Part shown: positions 1 through 7,218 of the stretch, piece by piece
How the letters are laid out: every line of letters begins with the position of its first letter
Numbering within the stretch: the stretch's first letter is position 1
Origin: Prevotella sp. UBA2755
GTDB taxonomy: Bacteria; Bacteroidota; Bacteroidia; Bacteroidales; Bacteroidaceae
Direction: 5' to 3'
Assembly: GCA_002353225.1 (NCBI GenBank)
Contig: DEJF01000028.1
Location: forward strand, 1,599 to 17,398
Length of the DNA stretch: 15,800 bases
Notes under the pieces: model-generated
What the model was told of the DNA's origin: nothing
The model's input: the letters and a program-made list of their open reading frames with translations, nothing else
The model's database searches: none
Position numbers and translations under genes: made by a program

Positions 1-44
1 TTCATATAACCGAACGACAGGTTTCCCCAGTCTAAATCTTTCAT
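1..44 (-). CDS. ilvE: Branched-chain-amino-acid aminotransferase, N-terminal fragment (cut by window edge)
   Basis: Reading leftwards from an ATG at 44, the sequence encodes MKDLDWGNLSFGYM and then leaves the window. This strongly resembles the start of Bacteroidales branched-chain aminotransferases, which begin MKDLDW..LSFGYM. The enzyme is a PLP-dependent fold-type IV transaminase that interconverts Leu, Ile and Val with their 2-oxo acids. An in-frame stop four codons upstream of the ATG (TAA, then AAT TAT TAC GAT) fixes this start within the visible sequence. A consensus promoter lies just upstream (84-115), so the gene is probably transcribed separately from xseB. Only 14 codons are visible, so the identification rests on a short but distinctive N-terminus. 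Confidence 0.7.
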   Translation of the reverse strand, partial: MKDLDWGNLSFGYM

Positions 45-83
45 ATCGTAATAATTTTAGTCCTTTTTCTTTTAAATTGTTTG

Positions 84-115
84 CAAAAGTACATAATTTA
101 TGGCACACTTGCAAA
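84..115 (-). promoter_or_regulatory. Bacteroidetes-type promoter for ilvE
   Basis: On the minus strand TTTG (115-112) is followed after 20 nt by TACTTTTG (91-84). This matches the primary sigma (sigma-ABfr) consensus TTTG-N19-21-TAnnTTTG at every defined position. The transcription start would fall near 80, leaving a leader of about 35 nt before the ilvE ATG at 44. The promoter sits in the 82-bp gap after the xseB stop codon. Confidence 0.75.
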
Positions 116-126
116 TGAAATGTGCA

Positions 127-309
127 TTATTTATCGTCTTCGAGTATCTTTTTGATGTCCTCGTCCGTTTTCGTCAACTTATCTTTACATTCTCTGATGA
201 GTTCTTTCGCCTTCTTCAACTGTACTGTCAACTCATCAATCCCATACTCATTGCGCTCCATTTTCTGCACAATCACATCCAACTCCTTTAATGCTTCTTC
301 GTATTTCAT
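127..309 (-). CDS. xseB: Exodeoxyribonuclease VII small subunit
   Basis: This 60-residue, almost wholly helical protein (MKYEEALKELDVIVQKME...) has the XseB family hallmarks: an N-terminal YEEAL.ELe.Iv..ME segment, a short turn (NEYGID), a second amphipathic helix (ELTVQLKKAKELIRECKDKL), and a charged tail. XseB helices bind the C-terminal coiled-coil region of XseA in exonuclease VII, which degrades single-stranded DNA to oligonucleotides. The reading frame is open further upstream, to 369, but that part overlaps xseA and its repeat tail. The ATG at 309 places the conserved YEEAL motif at the N-terminus and lies 7 bp after the xseA stop, as expected for a translationally coupled pair. The protein is slightly shorter than the roughly 80 residues of the E. 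coli subunit. Confidence 0.9.
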   Translation of the reverse strand: MKYEEALKELDVIVQKMERNEYGIDELTVQLKKAKELIRECKDKLTKTDEDIKKILEDDK

Positions 310-316
310 AACTCTC

Positions 317-1501
317 TTATTTTGACCTTTGACCTTTAACCGTTGACCTGATTTTTCCTTTCTCCACACGTGTCTCTATCTCGTCACCTGCTTTCAGTTG
401 TTGCGGGTCATGAACGACCTTTCCGTTAAACAGTGTGATACTATACCCACGACTTAGCAGCAGGGTGGGGTCGAGTAGTTCCACCCGTTGTGCCGCCATC
501 TCCAGATGATGCCGCTCTTGCACGATACGTTGTTGAAGGGCATGACAGATACGCTCATAACGCTGGTCCAACTGATGTTCGAAGTTGGTCTTGAACATGG
601 TGAGCATAAACGCGATACGTTGTTGCACATCGTTCAGGTGCTGGAGTGTATCGGCAAGATGGGCTATCAGGAAAGCAGCCGCGGCCGTCGGGGTCTTGAC
701 TCTGGTGTTTGACACCATGTCCAACACACACTCATCCCTGTCGTGTCCGATACCAGTGATGATGGGTAGTGGGAAGTTGGCTACATTCTCGGCAAGGGGT
801 AAGGTGTCGAAACCGCTCATGTCACTTGTAGAGCCACCTCCACGGATAATCACTACCACGTCGAAGTCGTCAGTATGTTCGTTGATACGGTTCAGTGCGG
901 CTATCACACTCTGCTCCACCTGTTCGCCTTGCATGACGGCAGGAAACAGGGTGGGATAGAACACCAGTCCGTACTCGTTTTCCATCAGTTGACGACAGAA
1001 ATCACCATAGCCTGCAGCAGTCTCCGCCGAGATAACGGCGATACGCTGGCAGAAACGGGGAATGACCAGTTCCCGTTGCAGGTCGAAGACACCCTCTGCT
1101 TTTAGTTGGGCGATGATCTGTTGGCGGCGTTGTGCCATGTCACCCAGCGTGTAGTTCGGGTCGATATCGGTAACGATCCACGAGAAACCGTATGCCTCAT
1201 GGAACTGAGGATAGACTTTCAGCAGTACCTTCATACCAGCCCTTAGGGATTGTCCCGTGGTACGCTCGAAGTAAGGCTGCACCATCGCCCATGTCTGTTT
1301 CCAGCATTTAGCGGAAGCCTTGGCAATAGGGGTATTGGAAGTCTCGTCCTTCTCCACGAGTTCCATATAACAGTGTCCGCGACTCTCCCTGCATTCCGAC
1401 AGTTCCGCCTCTACCCAATACTCATCGGGCAGTTCCGCTTCTATCGCCTCCCTCACGAGACCATTCAGCACCTGCAGTGTATATCGTTTCTCTCCAGCCA
1501 T
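317..1501 (-). CDS. xseA: Exodeoxyribonuclease VII large subunit
   Basis: The 394-residue protein is the catalytic subunit of cytoplasmic exonuclease VII, a metal-independent single-strand nuclease used in repair and mismatch correction. Residues about 5-110 form the OB-fold DNA-binding domain. The catalytic domain carries RGGGSTSDMSGFD (220-232), GIGHDRDECVLDMVSNTR (250-267) and PTAAAAFLI (271-279), all diagnostic of the family. A helical, coiled-coil-prone region follows (about 280-345), then the motif LLLSRGYSIT near the C-terminus. The protein is somewhat shorter than the E. coli enzyme (about 456), mainly in the helical region. Its last ten residues (RSTVKGQRSK) are encoded by a heptanucleotide repeat array (321-348), so the tail is probably not conserved. 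xseB follows 7 bp downstream. The gap to the upstream peptidase gene is filled by another heptamer array. Confidence 0.95.
   Translation of the reverse strand: MAGEKRYTLQVLNGLVREAIEAELPDEYWVEAELSECRESRGHCYMELVEKDETSNTPIAKASAKCWKQTWAMVQPYFERTTGQSLRAGMKVLLKVYPQFHEAYGFSWIVTDIDPNYTLGDMAQRRQQIIAQLKAEGVFDLQRELVIPRFCQRIAVISAETAAGYGDFCRQLMENEYGLVFYPTLFPAVMQGEQVEQSVIAALNRINEHTDDFDVVVIIRGGGSTSDMSGFDTLPLAENVANFPLPIITGIGHDRDECVLDMVSNTRVKTPTAAAAFLIAHLADTLQHLNDVQQRIAFMLTMFKTNFEHQLDQRYERICHALQQRIVQERHHLEMAAQRVELLDPTLLLSRGYSITLFNGKVVHDPQQLKAGDEIETRVEKGKIRSTVKGQRSK
321..348 (-). repeat. Heptanucleotide tandem array at the 3' end of xseA
   Basis: Four consecutive 7-bp units are seen on the plus strand: TTTGACC, TTTGACC, TTTAACC and GTTGACC. 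They lie inside the xseA reading frame and encode its final residues up to the lysine before the stop codon. The units closely resemble those at 1505-1560. Confidence 0.85.
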
Positions 1502-1504
1502 CTC

Positions 1505-1560
1505 TTTAACCTTTAACCTTAGACCTTTAACCTTTAACCTCAGACCTCAGACCTCTAACC
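1505..1560 (-). repeat. Heptanucleotide tandem array filling the peptidase-xseA gap
   Basis: Eight uninterrupted 7-bp units of the form T(T/C)(T/A)(A/G)ACC are present. Four are TTTAACC; the others are TTAGACC, two TCAGACC and TCTAACC. The array occupies 56 of the 59 bp between the xseA start codon (1501) and the peptidase stop codon (1561-1563), and abuts that stop exactly. In the sense of transcription the units read GGTTAAA or GGTCTGA, so the leader of xseA is a purine-rich stretch with GG every 7 nt. Confidence 0.92.
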
Positions 1561-2964
1561 TTACTCCTTCATTCTCCCCACCATATAAGCACGCCAGAAG
1601 TTAGGTAGTCCGTAGCCGAACACATTATCGGGATGCTCTTTGTTATTACCAGACTGGCGGATGAGTTCCATCACCTCCAATGCCGTCTTCTCTGGTAAAG
1701 CCTGCCACAGACAAGCCGTCAGTCCGCAGATGATGGGAGCGGCAAAGGAGGTTCCCATATCCTGAGCGATAGACCCTCTGCCTGTGACGATGGTGGCGGG
1801 ACTTCCGATGGCGACGATGTCTGGTTTCACTCTTCCGTCCTGTGTAGGACCCACAGAACTGAAAGGTGCATTGGTCAACATATCCGTAACGGCACCTACT
1901 GTCAGACAGTCGTCGGCATCAGCAGGGAAGGTCAGTTTCTTCCAAGGTCCCATGCCAGAGTTACCGGCGGAGTTGACGAGTATCATCCCTTTCTTAGCCA
2001 CAAAAGAGGCAGAGTGACTGATATATGTCGAGTGTCCGTCGAGTTGCCATAGTTTATGTGACTCACTCCCTTTATCGAAATTGTTATAGCCTAATGAAGA
2101 GTTGATAAGGTCGCAACCTGCTGAGTCGGCAAACTCAGCGGCTATTGCCCAGTAGTCCTCCTCCACCTCCTGTTCTGACTGTCCGTCCTCACAGCGTAAT
2201 AACCAATAACTTGCCTTGGGGGCAGTACCTATATAATAATAAGGTCTTTGGATCGTCATGGTGGACAAGACCTTGGTACCATGGTCGAGTTCATAAAAGA
2301 CCGAGGGAGAGGCTGGATATATAAAGTCACGAGTACCCTTGATGTCCACCCTGCTGAATGCAGGAATCTTGTCAACGTTCTTGAAACCGCCGTCCAGTAC
2401 AGCGATGATCATTCCCTCACCCATACAGTTGATGTCGTGTAACCTGTTCCCGTTCAGACTCTTGATTTGTGCGTCAGCGCGTCCGTACGGTGTGGAGTAT
2501 ATGGAGTCCCACGCATTGAAATCCTCCTCGTATTTCGTCTTGAGTGCCGTAGGCTGGATTGAGTCAGGAGCCTGCCATACCAGCCGACAGTCCTTCACAC
2601 AAGGGAGGAGGCGGAGACGACGCAGTTCACTGGTGTCTCTCATCTGTGCCAGTACGGTATTATTCCACCTGCTTGTACCCAACACCATAGTTTTCATGGA
2701 CTCAATCTGTCTCACATACTTTGGGGTGACAGGCAGATCGGTAGAGTCTAAAGGCAGTCCCTGTTTTCTCCTTCTCTCCACCGAACGTTTGGAGAGAAAT
2801 CGGGTAGGGTGGTTCAGGGAATAGGGCGAGTTCTGTTTGTCACGCAGTGTCACTCTATAGATAAACGACGGACATTCCTTGTTGCGCACTTTTCGTGCAC
2901 GGTCCTGTGCCAAGCCGTTCACAGCCGTTACCAGTATGACGAGTGTCAGTATGAATCTCCCCAT
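1561..2964 (-). CDS. Secreted S8-family (subtilisin-like) serine peptidase
   Basis: The 467-residue protein begins with a signal peptide (MGRFILTLVILVTAVNGLAQ). After a propeptide-like stretch (about 21-160) comes a complete subtilisin domain: Asp191 in AVLDGG, His228 in ELDHGTK, the oxyanion Asn in NSAGNSG (about 331-337) and Ser406 in GTSFAAP. All three catalytic residues are present, so an active endopeptidase is expected, exported through Sec to the periplasm or cell surface. No C-terminal T9SS-type or other sorting domain is visible after the catalytic domain (end near 467). Subtilases of this form are common in Bacteroidales, but the substrate cannot be read from the sequence. The gene lies 11 bp after the ABC ATPase gene and is probably co-transcribed with it. 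Confidence 0.9.
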   Translation of the reverse strand: MGRFILTLVILVTAVNGLAQDRARKVRNKECPSFIYRVTLRDKQNSPYSLNHPTRFLSKRSVERRRKQGLPLDSTDLPVTPKYVRQIESMKTMVLGTSRWNNTVLAQMRDTSELRRLRLLPCVKDCRLVWQAPDSIQPTALKTKYEEDFNAWDSIYSTPYGRADAQIKSLNGNRLHDINCMGEGMIIAVLDGGFKNVDKIPAFSRVDIKGTRDFIYPASPSVFYELDHGTKVLSTMTIQRPYYYIGTAPKASYWLLRCEDGQSEQEVEEDYWAIAAEFADSAGCDLINSSLGYNNFDKGSESHKLWQLDGHSTYISHSASFVAKKGMILVNSAGNSGMGPWKKLTFPADADDCLTVGAVTDMLTNAPFSSVGPTQDGRVKPDIVAIGSPATIVTGRGSIAQDMGTSFAAPIICGLTACLWQALPEKTALEVMELIRQSGNNKEHPDNVFGYGLPNFWRAYMVGRMKE

Positions 2965-2975
2965 TCTCTTTCCTG

Positions 2976-3710
2976 TTATCCTCCGAAATACTCCTCCAGT
3001 TCCGTTGCGGCACTTCCCTCACTATTGGGAAGATCACGGATGATGACACCATGCTCCAACAGGGCGATGCGAGTCGATATGTCGACGGTGTGCTGCAGGT
3101 TATGGCTGGAGATAAGCAGGGTAGCACCTGTCTCATGGGAATAGTCGGTGAGAACGTGCTTCAATGTCAACTGGCTCGACGGGTCGAGGAAGTTGAAGGG
3201 CTCGTCAAGGATGACTATCTGGGGACGGCGGAAGAGTGCAGAGATGATACCCACCTTCTGTTTGTTACCAGCGGAGAGGTTGCGGATGAGTTTCTTCTGT
3301 CCGAAGACCTCCCCGGCGGCAAACTGCTCGAAGTCTTGCAGTCGCTCGTCCACCTGCTGTTGTGTCATACCCGATATCTTTCCAAGGAAAGCAAAATATT
3401 CCTCAGGAGTGAGGAAGTCGATGAGGAAGCCCTCATCAATGTAAGCACCTACATGCTGTTTCCATTCCTCACTCTCGGTAGGATTGATAGTCTCACTCCC
3501 GTTCCCCTCTCCTGTAGGCGAGGGAAATATATAGTTAACCGTACCCTTGTCTGCTTGGAGCAGGTCGAGGAGGAGACGGAAGAGTGTCGTCTTACCGGCT
3601 CCGTTGTTACCTACAAGTCCGAGGATGTCCCCATCCTGGATGGAAAACTGGTCGATGTCGCAGGCTACGGTCTCGCCGAACTGCTTTTTAAGATGATCTA
3701 TAGTAATCAT
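2976..3710 (-). CDS. ABC transporter ATP-binding protein with a small in-frame insertion
   Basis: The 244-residue cytoplasmic ATPase has every nucleotide-binding motif: Walker A GNNGAGKTT (34-42), signature LSAGNKQK (145-152), Walker B IVILDEP (165-171) and an H-loop His203 in SSHNL. The order and the AYIDEGFLIDFLTPEEYFAFLGK segment fit the CcmA-like drug/ABC-2 exporter ATPases of Bacteroidetes. No permease gene is adjacent, so its membrane partner must lie outside the window; substrate and direction are unknown. Residues about 61-74 (IFPSPTGEGNGSET) look like an insertion between the Walker A half and the Q-loop region, encoded by a palindromic DNA element (3502-3526). The gene starts 30 bp after secA, and the gap is a heptamer array. 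Confidence 0.9.
   Translation of the reverse strand: MITIDHLKKQFGETVACDIDQFSIQDGDILGLVGNNGAGKTTLFRLLLDLLQADKGTVNYIFPSPTGEGNGSETINPTESEEWKQHVGAYIDEGFLIDFLTPEEYFAFLGKISGMTQQQVDERLQDFEQFAAGEVFGQKKLIRNLSAGNKQKVGIISALFRRPQIVILDEPFNFLDPSSQLTLKHVLTDYSHETGATLLISSHNLQHTVDISTRIALLEHGVIIRDLPNSEGSAATELEEYFGG
3502..3526. repeat. Palindromic (REP-like) element inside the ABC ATPase gene
   Basis: The core CCCTCTCCTGTAGGCGAGGG (3505-3524) folds as CCCTC / GAGGG and CCT / AGG with one T-C mismatch and a GT loop. Flanking TT and AA extend it with one bulged C. On the coding strand it gives the PSPTGEG peptide. A GC-rich hairpin within a conserved ATPase frame, where relatives to my recollection have a short turn, suggests an inserted repetitive element. 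Confidence 0.6.
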
Positions 3711-3743
3711 AATTCCTAATTTCTAATTACTAATTCCTAATTA
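3709..3743 (-). repeat. Heptanucleotide tandem array between secA and the ABC ATPase gene
   Basis: Five 7-bp units are seen: one ATAATTC (3709-3715) overlapping the ABC start codon, then CTAATTT, CTAATTA, CTAATTC and CTAATTA. The last unit ends at 3743 and contains the secA stop codon (TTA on plus, 3741-3743). The array therefore accounts for the entire intergenic gap. It is AT-rich, unlike the arrays at 321 and 1505, but keeps the exact 7-bp period. Confidence 0.88.
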
Positions 3744-6700
3744 AACAATCCCTCTACCATGACATTGCTTGAATTTCTTACCAGAGCCGCAGGGGCATGG
3801 GTCGTTACGTCCAGGCAGTTTGTCCTTGATAATCGGAGTGCGTGGCTGCTGGGCACGGGTATCGTGGGCAGCGGCGGCAGCCTGATTGGGGTCGGTCAAC
3901 TGTTCGGAGCCTAACTGCTGCTTGCTCTCGGTGTATTGCTGACGCTGGGTGCGCTGCTCAGGAGCCGCCTCGCGGACATCCTGCTGCTGCATCTCAGGAA
4001 TAGCACCACGCATAAGGATGGAGACGATACGGTTGTTCATCTCGTTAATCATAGTGTCCCAAACCTTGGCACTCTCCAGTTTGAAAATCAGCAACGGGTC
4101 TTTCTGCTCGTAACTGGCGTTCTGTACAGAGTGACGTAACTCATCGAGTTCACGGAGGTTCTCCTTCCATGACTCATCGATGATATGCAGCAGCATCTGC
4201 TTCTCGAACTCCTTGACGATTGACTTGCTCTCTGTGTCGTAAGCCTCTTTCAGGTTGCATGGGATATTATACATCTTGCGACCGTCCGTCAATGGAACCA
4301 TGATACGCTCGTAGATCTGACCTTGGTTCTCATAGACCTGCTTGATGATAGGCTGAGCCACCTCACGGATGCGCTCTGTCTTGCGAGAGAAGGTCTCCAT
4401 CACCTGCTGGAAGGCGTTCTCCTCCAGTTCCTCACGCTGCTCGTTGAGGAACTGCTCGTTGGTGAAAGGCACCTCCATGGCGAAGATATGCAGGAACTCC
4501 TCCTTGCAACCCTCATAGTCGTTATTCTCGATGATGTTCACCACACGGTCCCACATCATATTAGAGATATCCATGCCGATACGCTCACCCATCAGGGCGT
4601 GACGACGCTTCTCATAGATTACGGTACGCTGCTTATTCATCACGTCATCGTACTCCAGCAGACGCTTACGGATACCGAAGTTATTCTCTTCCACCTTCTT
4701 CTGGGCTCGCTCAATCTGACGGCTGATCATCGGACTCTCAATCATCTCACCCTCCTTGAAACCAAGACGGTCCATGACGGTGGCGATACGCTCGGAACCG
4801 AACAGACGCATCAGTTTGTCCTCCAAAGAGACGAAGAACAGAGAACTACCCGGGTCTCCCTGACGACCGGCACGACCACGCAACTGGCGGTCGACACGAC
4901 GGCTCTCATGACGCTCTGTACCGATGATGGCAAGACCGCCAGCCTCCTTGACCTCAGGTGACAGTTTGATATCGGTACCACGACCAGCCATGTTGGTGGC
5001 AATCGTCACGGCACCCAGTCCGTTGGTAGACTGACCGGCGAGTGCCACGATGTCAGCCTCTTTCTGGTGGAGTTTAGCGTTCAGCACCTGATGGGGAATA
5101 CCCTCACGCTTACCTGTCTCAGGGTTGACATACATATCGAGCATACGGCTCAGTAACTCGGAGATCTCCACGGAGGTCGTACCAATCAGGGTAGGACGTC
5201 CTGCCTTACGCAAGCGGACAACCTCCTCGATAACGGCACGGTATTTCTCACGGGCGGTCTTATAGACACGGTCGTCCATATCATCACGGATAACGGGCTT
5301 GTTGGTAGGAATCTCCACAACGTCGAGTTTGTAGATGTCCCAGAACTCACCAGCCTCAGTGGAGGCGGTACCTGTCATACCAGCCAGTTTATGGTACATA
5401 CGGAAGTAATTCTGCAAGGTGATAGTAGCGAATGTCTGGGTGGCAGCCTCCACCTTAACATGCTCCTTCGCCTCGACAGCCTGATGGAGTCCGTCTGACC
5501 AACGGCGTCCTTCCATGATACGACCCGTCTGCTCATCGACAATCTTCACCTCGCCGTCGATGACCACATACTCGTCGTCCTTGTTGAACATGGTGTAAGC
5601 CTTCAGCAACTGCTGGAGGGTATGTACGCGCTCACTCTGTACGGCATAGTGGTTGAGCATCTCGTCTTTCTTGTTCAGACGCTCCTCGTCAGAGAGCCCT
5701 GTCTCATTCTCCAGGGCAGAAAGTTGACTGGCTATGTCTGGCAATACGAACAACTCGGCATCGTTCACCTGCTTGGCAAGCCATGCCGTACCCTTATCGG
5801 TGAGGTCGCAGGAGTTCAGTTTCTCGTCAACAACGAAGTACAGGGGCTCCACAGCCTCCGGCATACGGCGGTTGTTATTCTCCATATAGGTGTTCTCGGT
5901 GTTCTGCATGCCCGACTTGATACCTTCCTCAGAGAGGAACTTAATGAGGGGCTTGTTCTTAGGCAGACACTTATGTGAGCGGAAGAGGGCAAGGAAACCT
6001 TCCTCCTCCAACTTCTTATCGTTCTTCTCACGACCCTCGGCTATCTTCTGCTTAGCCTCTGCGAGATACTGGGTGGCAAGTTGGCGCTGTACCCCCACGA
6101 GTTTCTCTACCAGTGGCTGGTACTCCTCAAACATCTGGTCGTCACCCTTGGGGACAGGACCTGAGATGATCAACGGGGTACGGGCATCGTCAATCAACAC
6201 GGAGTCGACCTCATCGACGATGGCATAGTTATGGGCACGCTGCACAAGGTCTTGTGGCGAGATAGCCATATTGTCACGCAGGTAGTCGAAACCGAACTCA
6301 TTGTTCGTACCGAAGGTGATGTCACACTGGTAAGCCTTGCGGCGAGCCTCGGAGTTAGGCTGGTGCTTGTCGATACAGTCGACGGAGAGCCCGTGGAACA
6401 TATAAAGCGGTCCCATCCACTCGGAGTCACGCTTGGCGAGGTAGTCGTTGACAGTCACCACATGTACACCATTACCTGTCAGTGCATTAAGGAAGACGGG
6501 CAGGGTAGCGACGAGGGTCTTACCCTCACCAGTCGCCATCTCGGCAATCTTACCTTGATGCAGTACCGTACCACCGAAGAGTTGCACGTCATAGTGTATC
6601 ATCTCCCATTTCAGGTCGTTACCTCCTGCGGTCCAGTGGTTATGGTAGATTGCCTTGTCACCGTCAATGGTGATGAAGTCTTTCTTCGGGTCACTGGCAA

Positions 6701-7112
6701 GTTCACGGTCGAAGTCCGTTGCCGTCACAATAGTCTCTTCATTCTCGGCAAAACGGCGAGCCGTCTCCTTGACAATGCTAAATACTTCAGGCATCACCTC
6801 ATTGAGGGCGTCTTCGTAAATCTCCAGTGCCTCCTTCTCCAGTTTATCAATCTGGGCAAAGATCTCTGCACGCTCGTCAATAGGCGTATCCTCAATGGTT
6901 GCCTTTAAACGTTCAATCTCTTCTTTCTGTGCCTTGGCGGATTCTTGTACCTTTTGCTGGATGTCCTTGGTGCGCTGGCGCAGTTGGTCGTTGTCGAGTT
7001 TCTGAATCTCAGGGTAGGCGGCTTTCACTTTCTCCACCAACGGCTGAATCAGTTTCATGTCACGGGTAGACTTGTTGCCGAACAACGATGTCAAAATCTT
7101 GGTTAAATTCAT
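3741..7112 (-). CDS. secA: Preprotein translocase ATPase SecA
   Basis: The 1123-residue motor drives proteins through SecYEG across the inner membrane by ATP hydrolysis. Visible motifs are Walker A ATGEGKT (193-199), the DEAD-like box DEVDSVLIDDARTPLIISG (300-318), the preprotein-binding/NBD2 region with GMTGTA, MAGRGTDIKLSPEV and GTERHESRRVDRQLRGRAGRQGDPGSS, and a C-terminal zinc motif CPCGSGKKFKQCH (1106-1118) for SecB or ribosome contact. The length exceeds the roughly 900 residues of E. coli SecA. The extra residues lie in an N-terminal helical stretch (about 40-100) and an insertion after the DEAD box (about 325-430), as is usual in Bacteroidetes. A glutamine/alanine-rich linker precedes the zinc motif. 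It is the first gene of the minus-strand run, and a -7 box about 46 bp upstream is the likely promoter. Confidence 0.98.
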   Translation of the reverse strand: MNLTKILTSLFGNKSTRDMKLIQPLVEKVKAAYPEIQKLDNDQLRQRTKDIQQKVQESAKAQKEEIERLKATIEDTPIDERAEIFAQIDKLEKEALEIYEDALNEVMPEVFSIVKETARRFAENEETIVTATDFDRELASDPKKDFITIDGDKAIYHNHWTAGGNDLKWEMIHYDVQLFGGTVLHQGKIAEMATGEGKTLVATLPVFLNALTGNGVHVVTVNDYLAKRDSEWMGPLYMFHGLSVDCIDKHQPNSEARRKAYQCDITFGTNNEFGFDYLRDNMAISPQDLVQRAHNYAIVDEVDSVLIDDARTPLIISGPVPKGDDQMFEEYQPLVEKLVGVQRQLATQYLAEAKQKIAEGREKNDKKLEEEGFLALFRSHKCLPKNKPLIKFLSEEGIKSGMQNTENTYMENNNRRMPEAVEPLYFVVDEKLNSCDLTDKGTAWLAKQVNDAELFVLPDIASQLSALENETGLSDEERLNKKDEMLNHYAVQSERVHTLQQLLKAYTMFNKDDEYVVIDGEVKIVDEQTGRIMEGRRWSDGLHQAVEAKEHVKVEAATQTFATITLQNYFRMYHKLAGMTGTASTEAGEFWDIYKLDVVEIPTNKPVIRDDMDDRVYKTAREKYRAVIEEVVRLRKAGRPTLIGTTSVEISELLSRMLDMYVNPETGKREGIPHQVLNAKLHQKEADIVALAGQSTNGLGAVTIATNMAGRGTDIKLSPEVKEAGGLAIIGTERHESRRVDRQLRGRAGRQGDPGSSLFFVSLEDKLMRLFGSERIATVMDRLGFKEGEMIESPMISRQIERAQKKVEENNFGIRKRLLEYDDVMNKQRTVIYEKRRHALMGERIGMDISNMMWDRVVNIIENNDYEGCKEEFLHIFAMEVPFTNEQFLNEQREELEENAFQQVMETFSRKTERIREVAQPIIKQVYENQGQIYERIMVPLTDGRKMYNIPCNLKEAYDTESKSIVKEFEKQMLLHIIDESWKENLRELDELRHSVQNASYEQKDPLLIFKLESAKVWDTMINEMNNRIVSILMRGAIPEMQQQDVREAAPEQRTQRQQYTESKQQLGSEQLTDPNQAAAAAHDTRAQQPRTPIIKDKLPGRNDPCPCGSGKKFKQCHGRGIV

Positions 7113-7156
7113 ATCTTATTCTATTTTTGTTTTTACCTTATTAATATAAAACGGAT

Positions 7157-7188
7157 GCAAAGGTACGAATTAATTTCCGTACTTTTGC
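7157..7188. promoter_or_regulatory. Promoter region of secA with an inverted pair of -7 boxes
   Basis: TACCTTTG on the minus strand (7165-7158) matches the Bacteroidetes -7 consensus TAnnTTTG and would start transcription near 7154, about 42 nt before the secA ATG. No clear TTTG -33 box is seen at 19-21 nt. A second box, TACTTTTG, lies on the plus strand (7180-7187). The two sit in an inverted repeat, GCAAAGGTAC (7157-7166) and GTACTTTTGC (7179-7188), with a single G-T wobble and a 12-nt spacer. The rest of the 106-bp gap 7113-7218 is AT-rich with no further feature seen. Confidence 0.55.
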
Positions 7189-7218
7189 TTGCCTTTTTAC
7201 TTTTTTACCGTTTTGTCT

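Noticed and set aside
310..369. Upstream extension of xseB to a start at 369
   Set aside because: The added residues come from the xseA 3' end and the heptamer array. The conserved XseB N-terminus begins at the ATG at 309.
4323..4961. Long plus-strand open frame (212 codons) opposite secA, and similar frames at 6231-6908 and 3051-3719
   Set aside because: They mirror strongly conserved coding sequence of secA and the ABC ATPase. Their products are Leu/His/Val-rich without domains or signal sequences, as expected of antisense frames.
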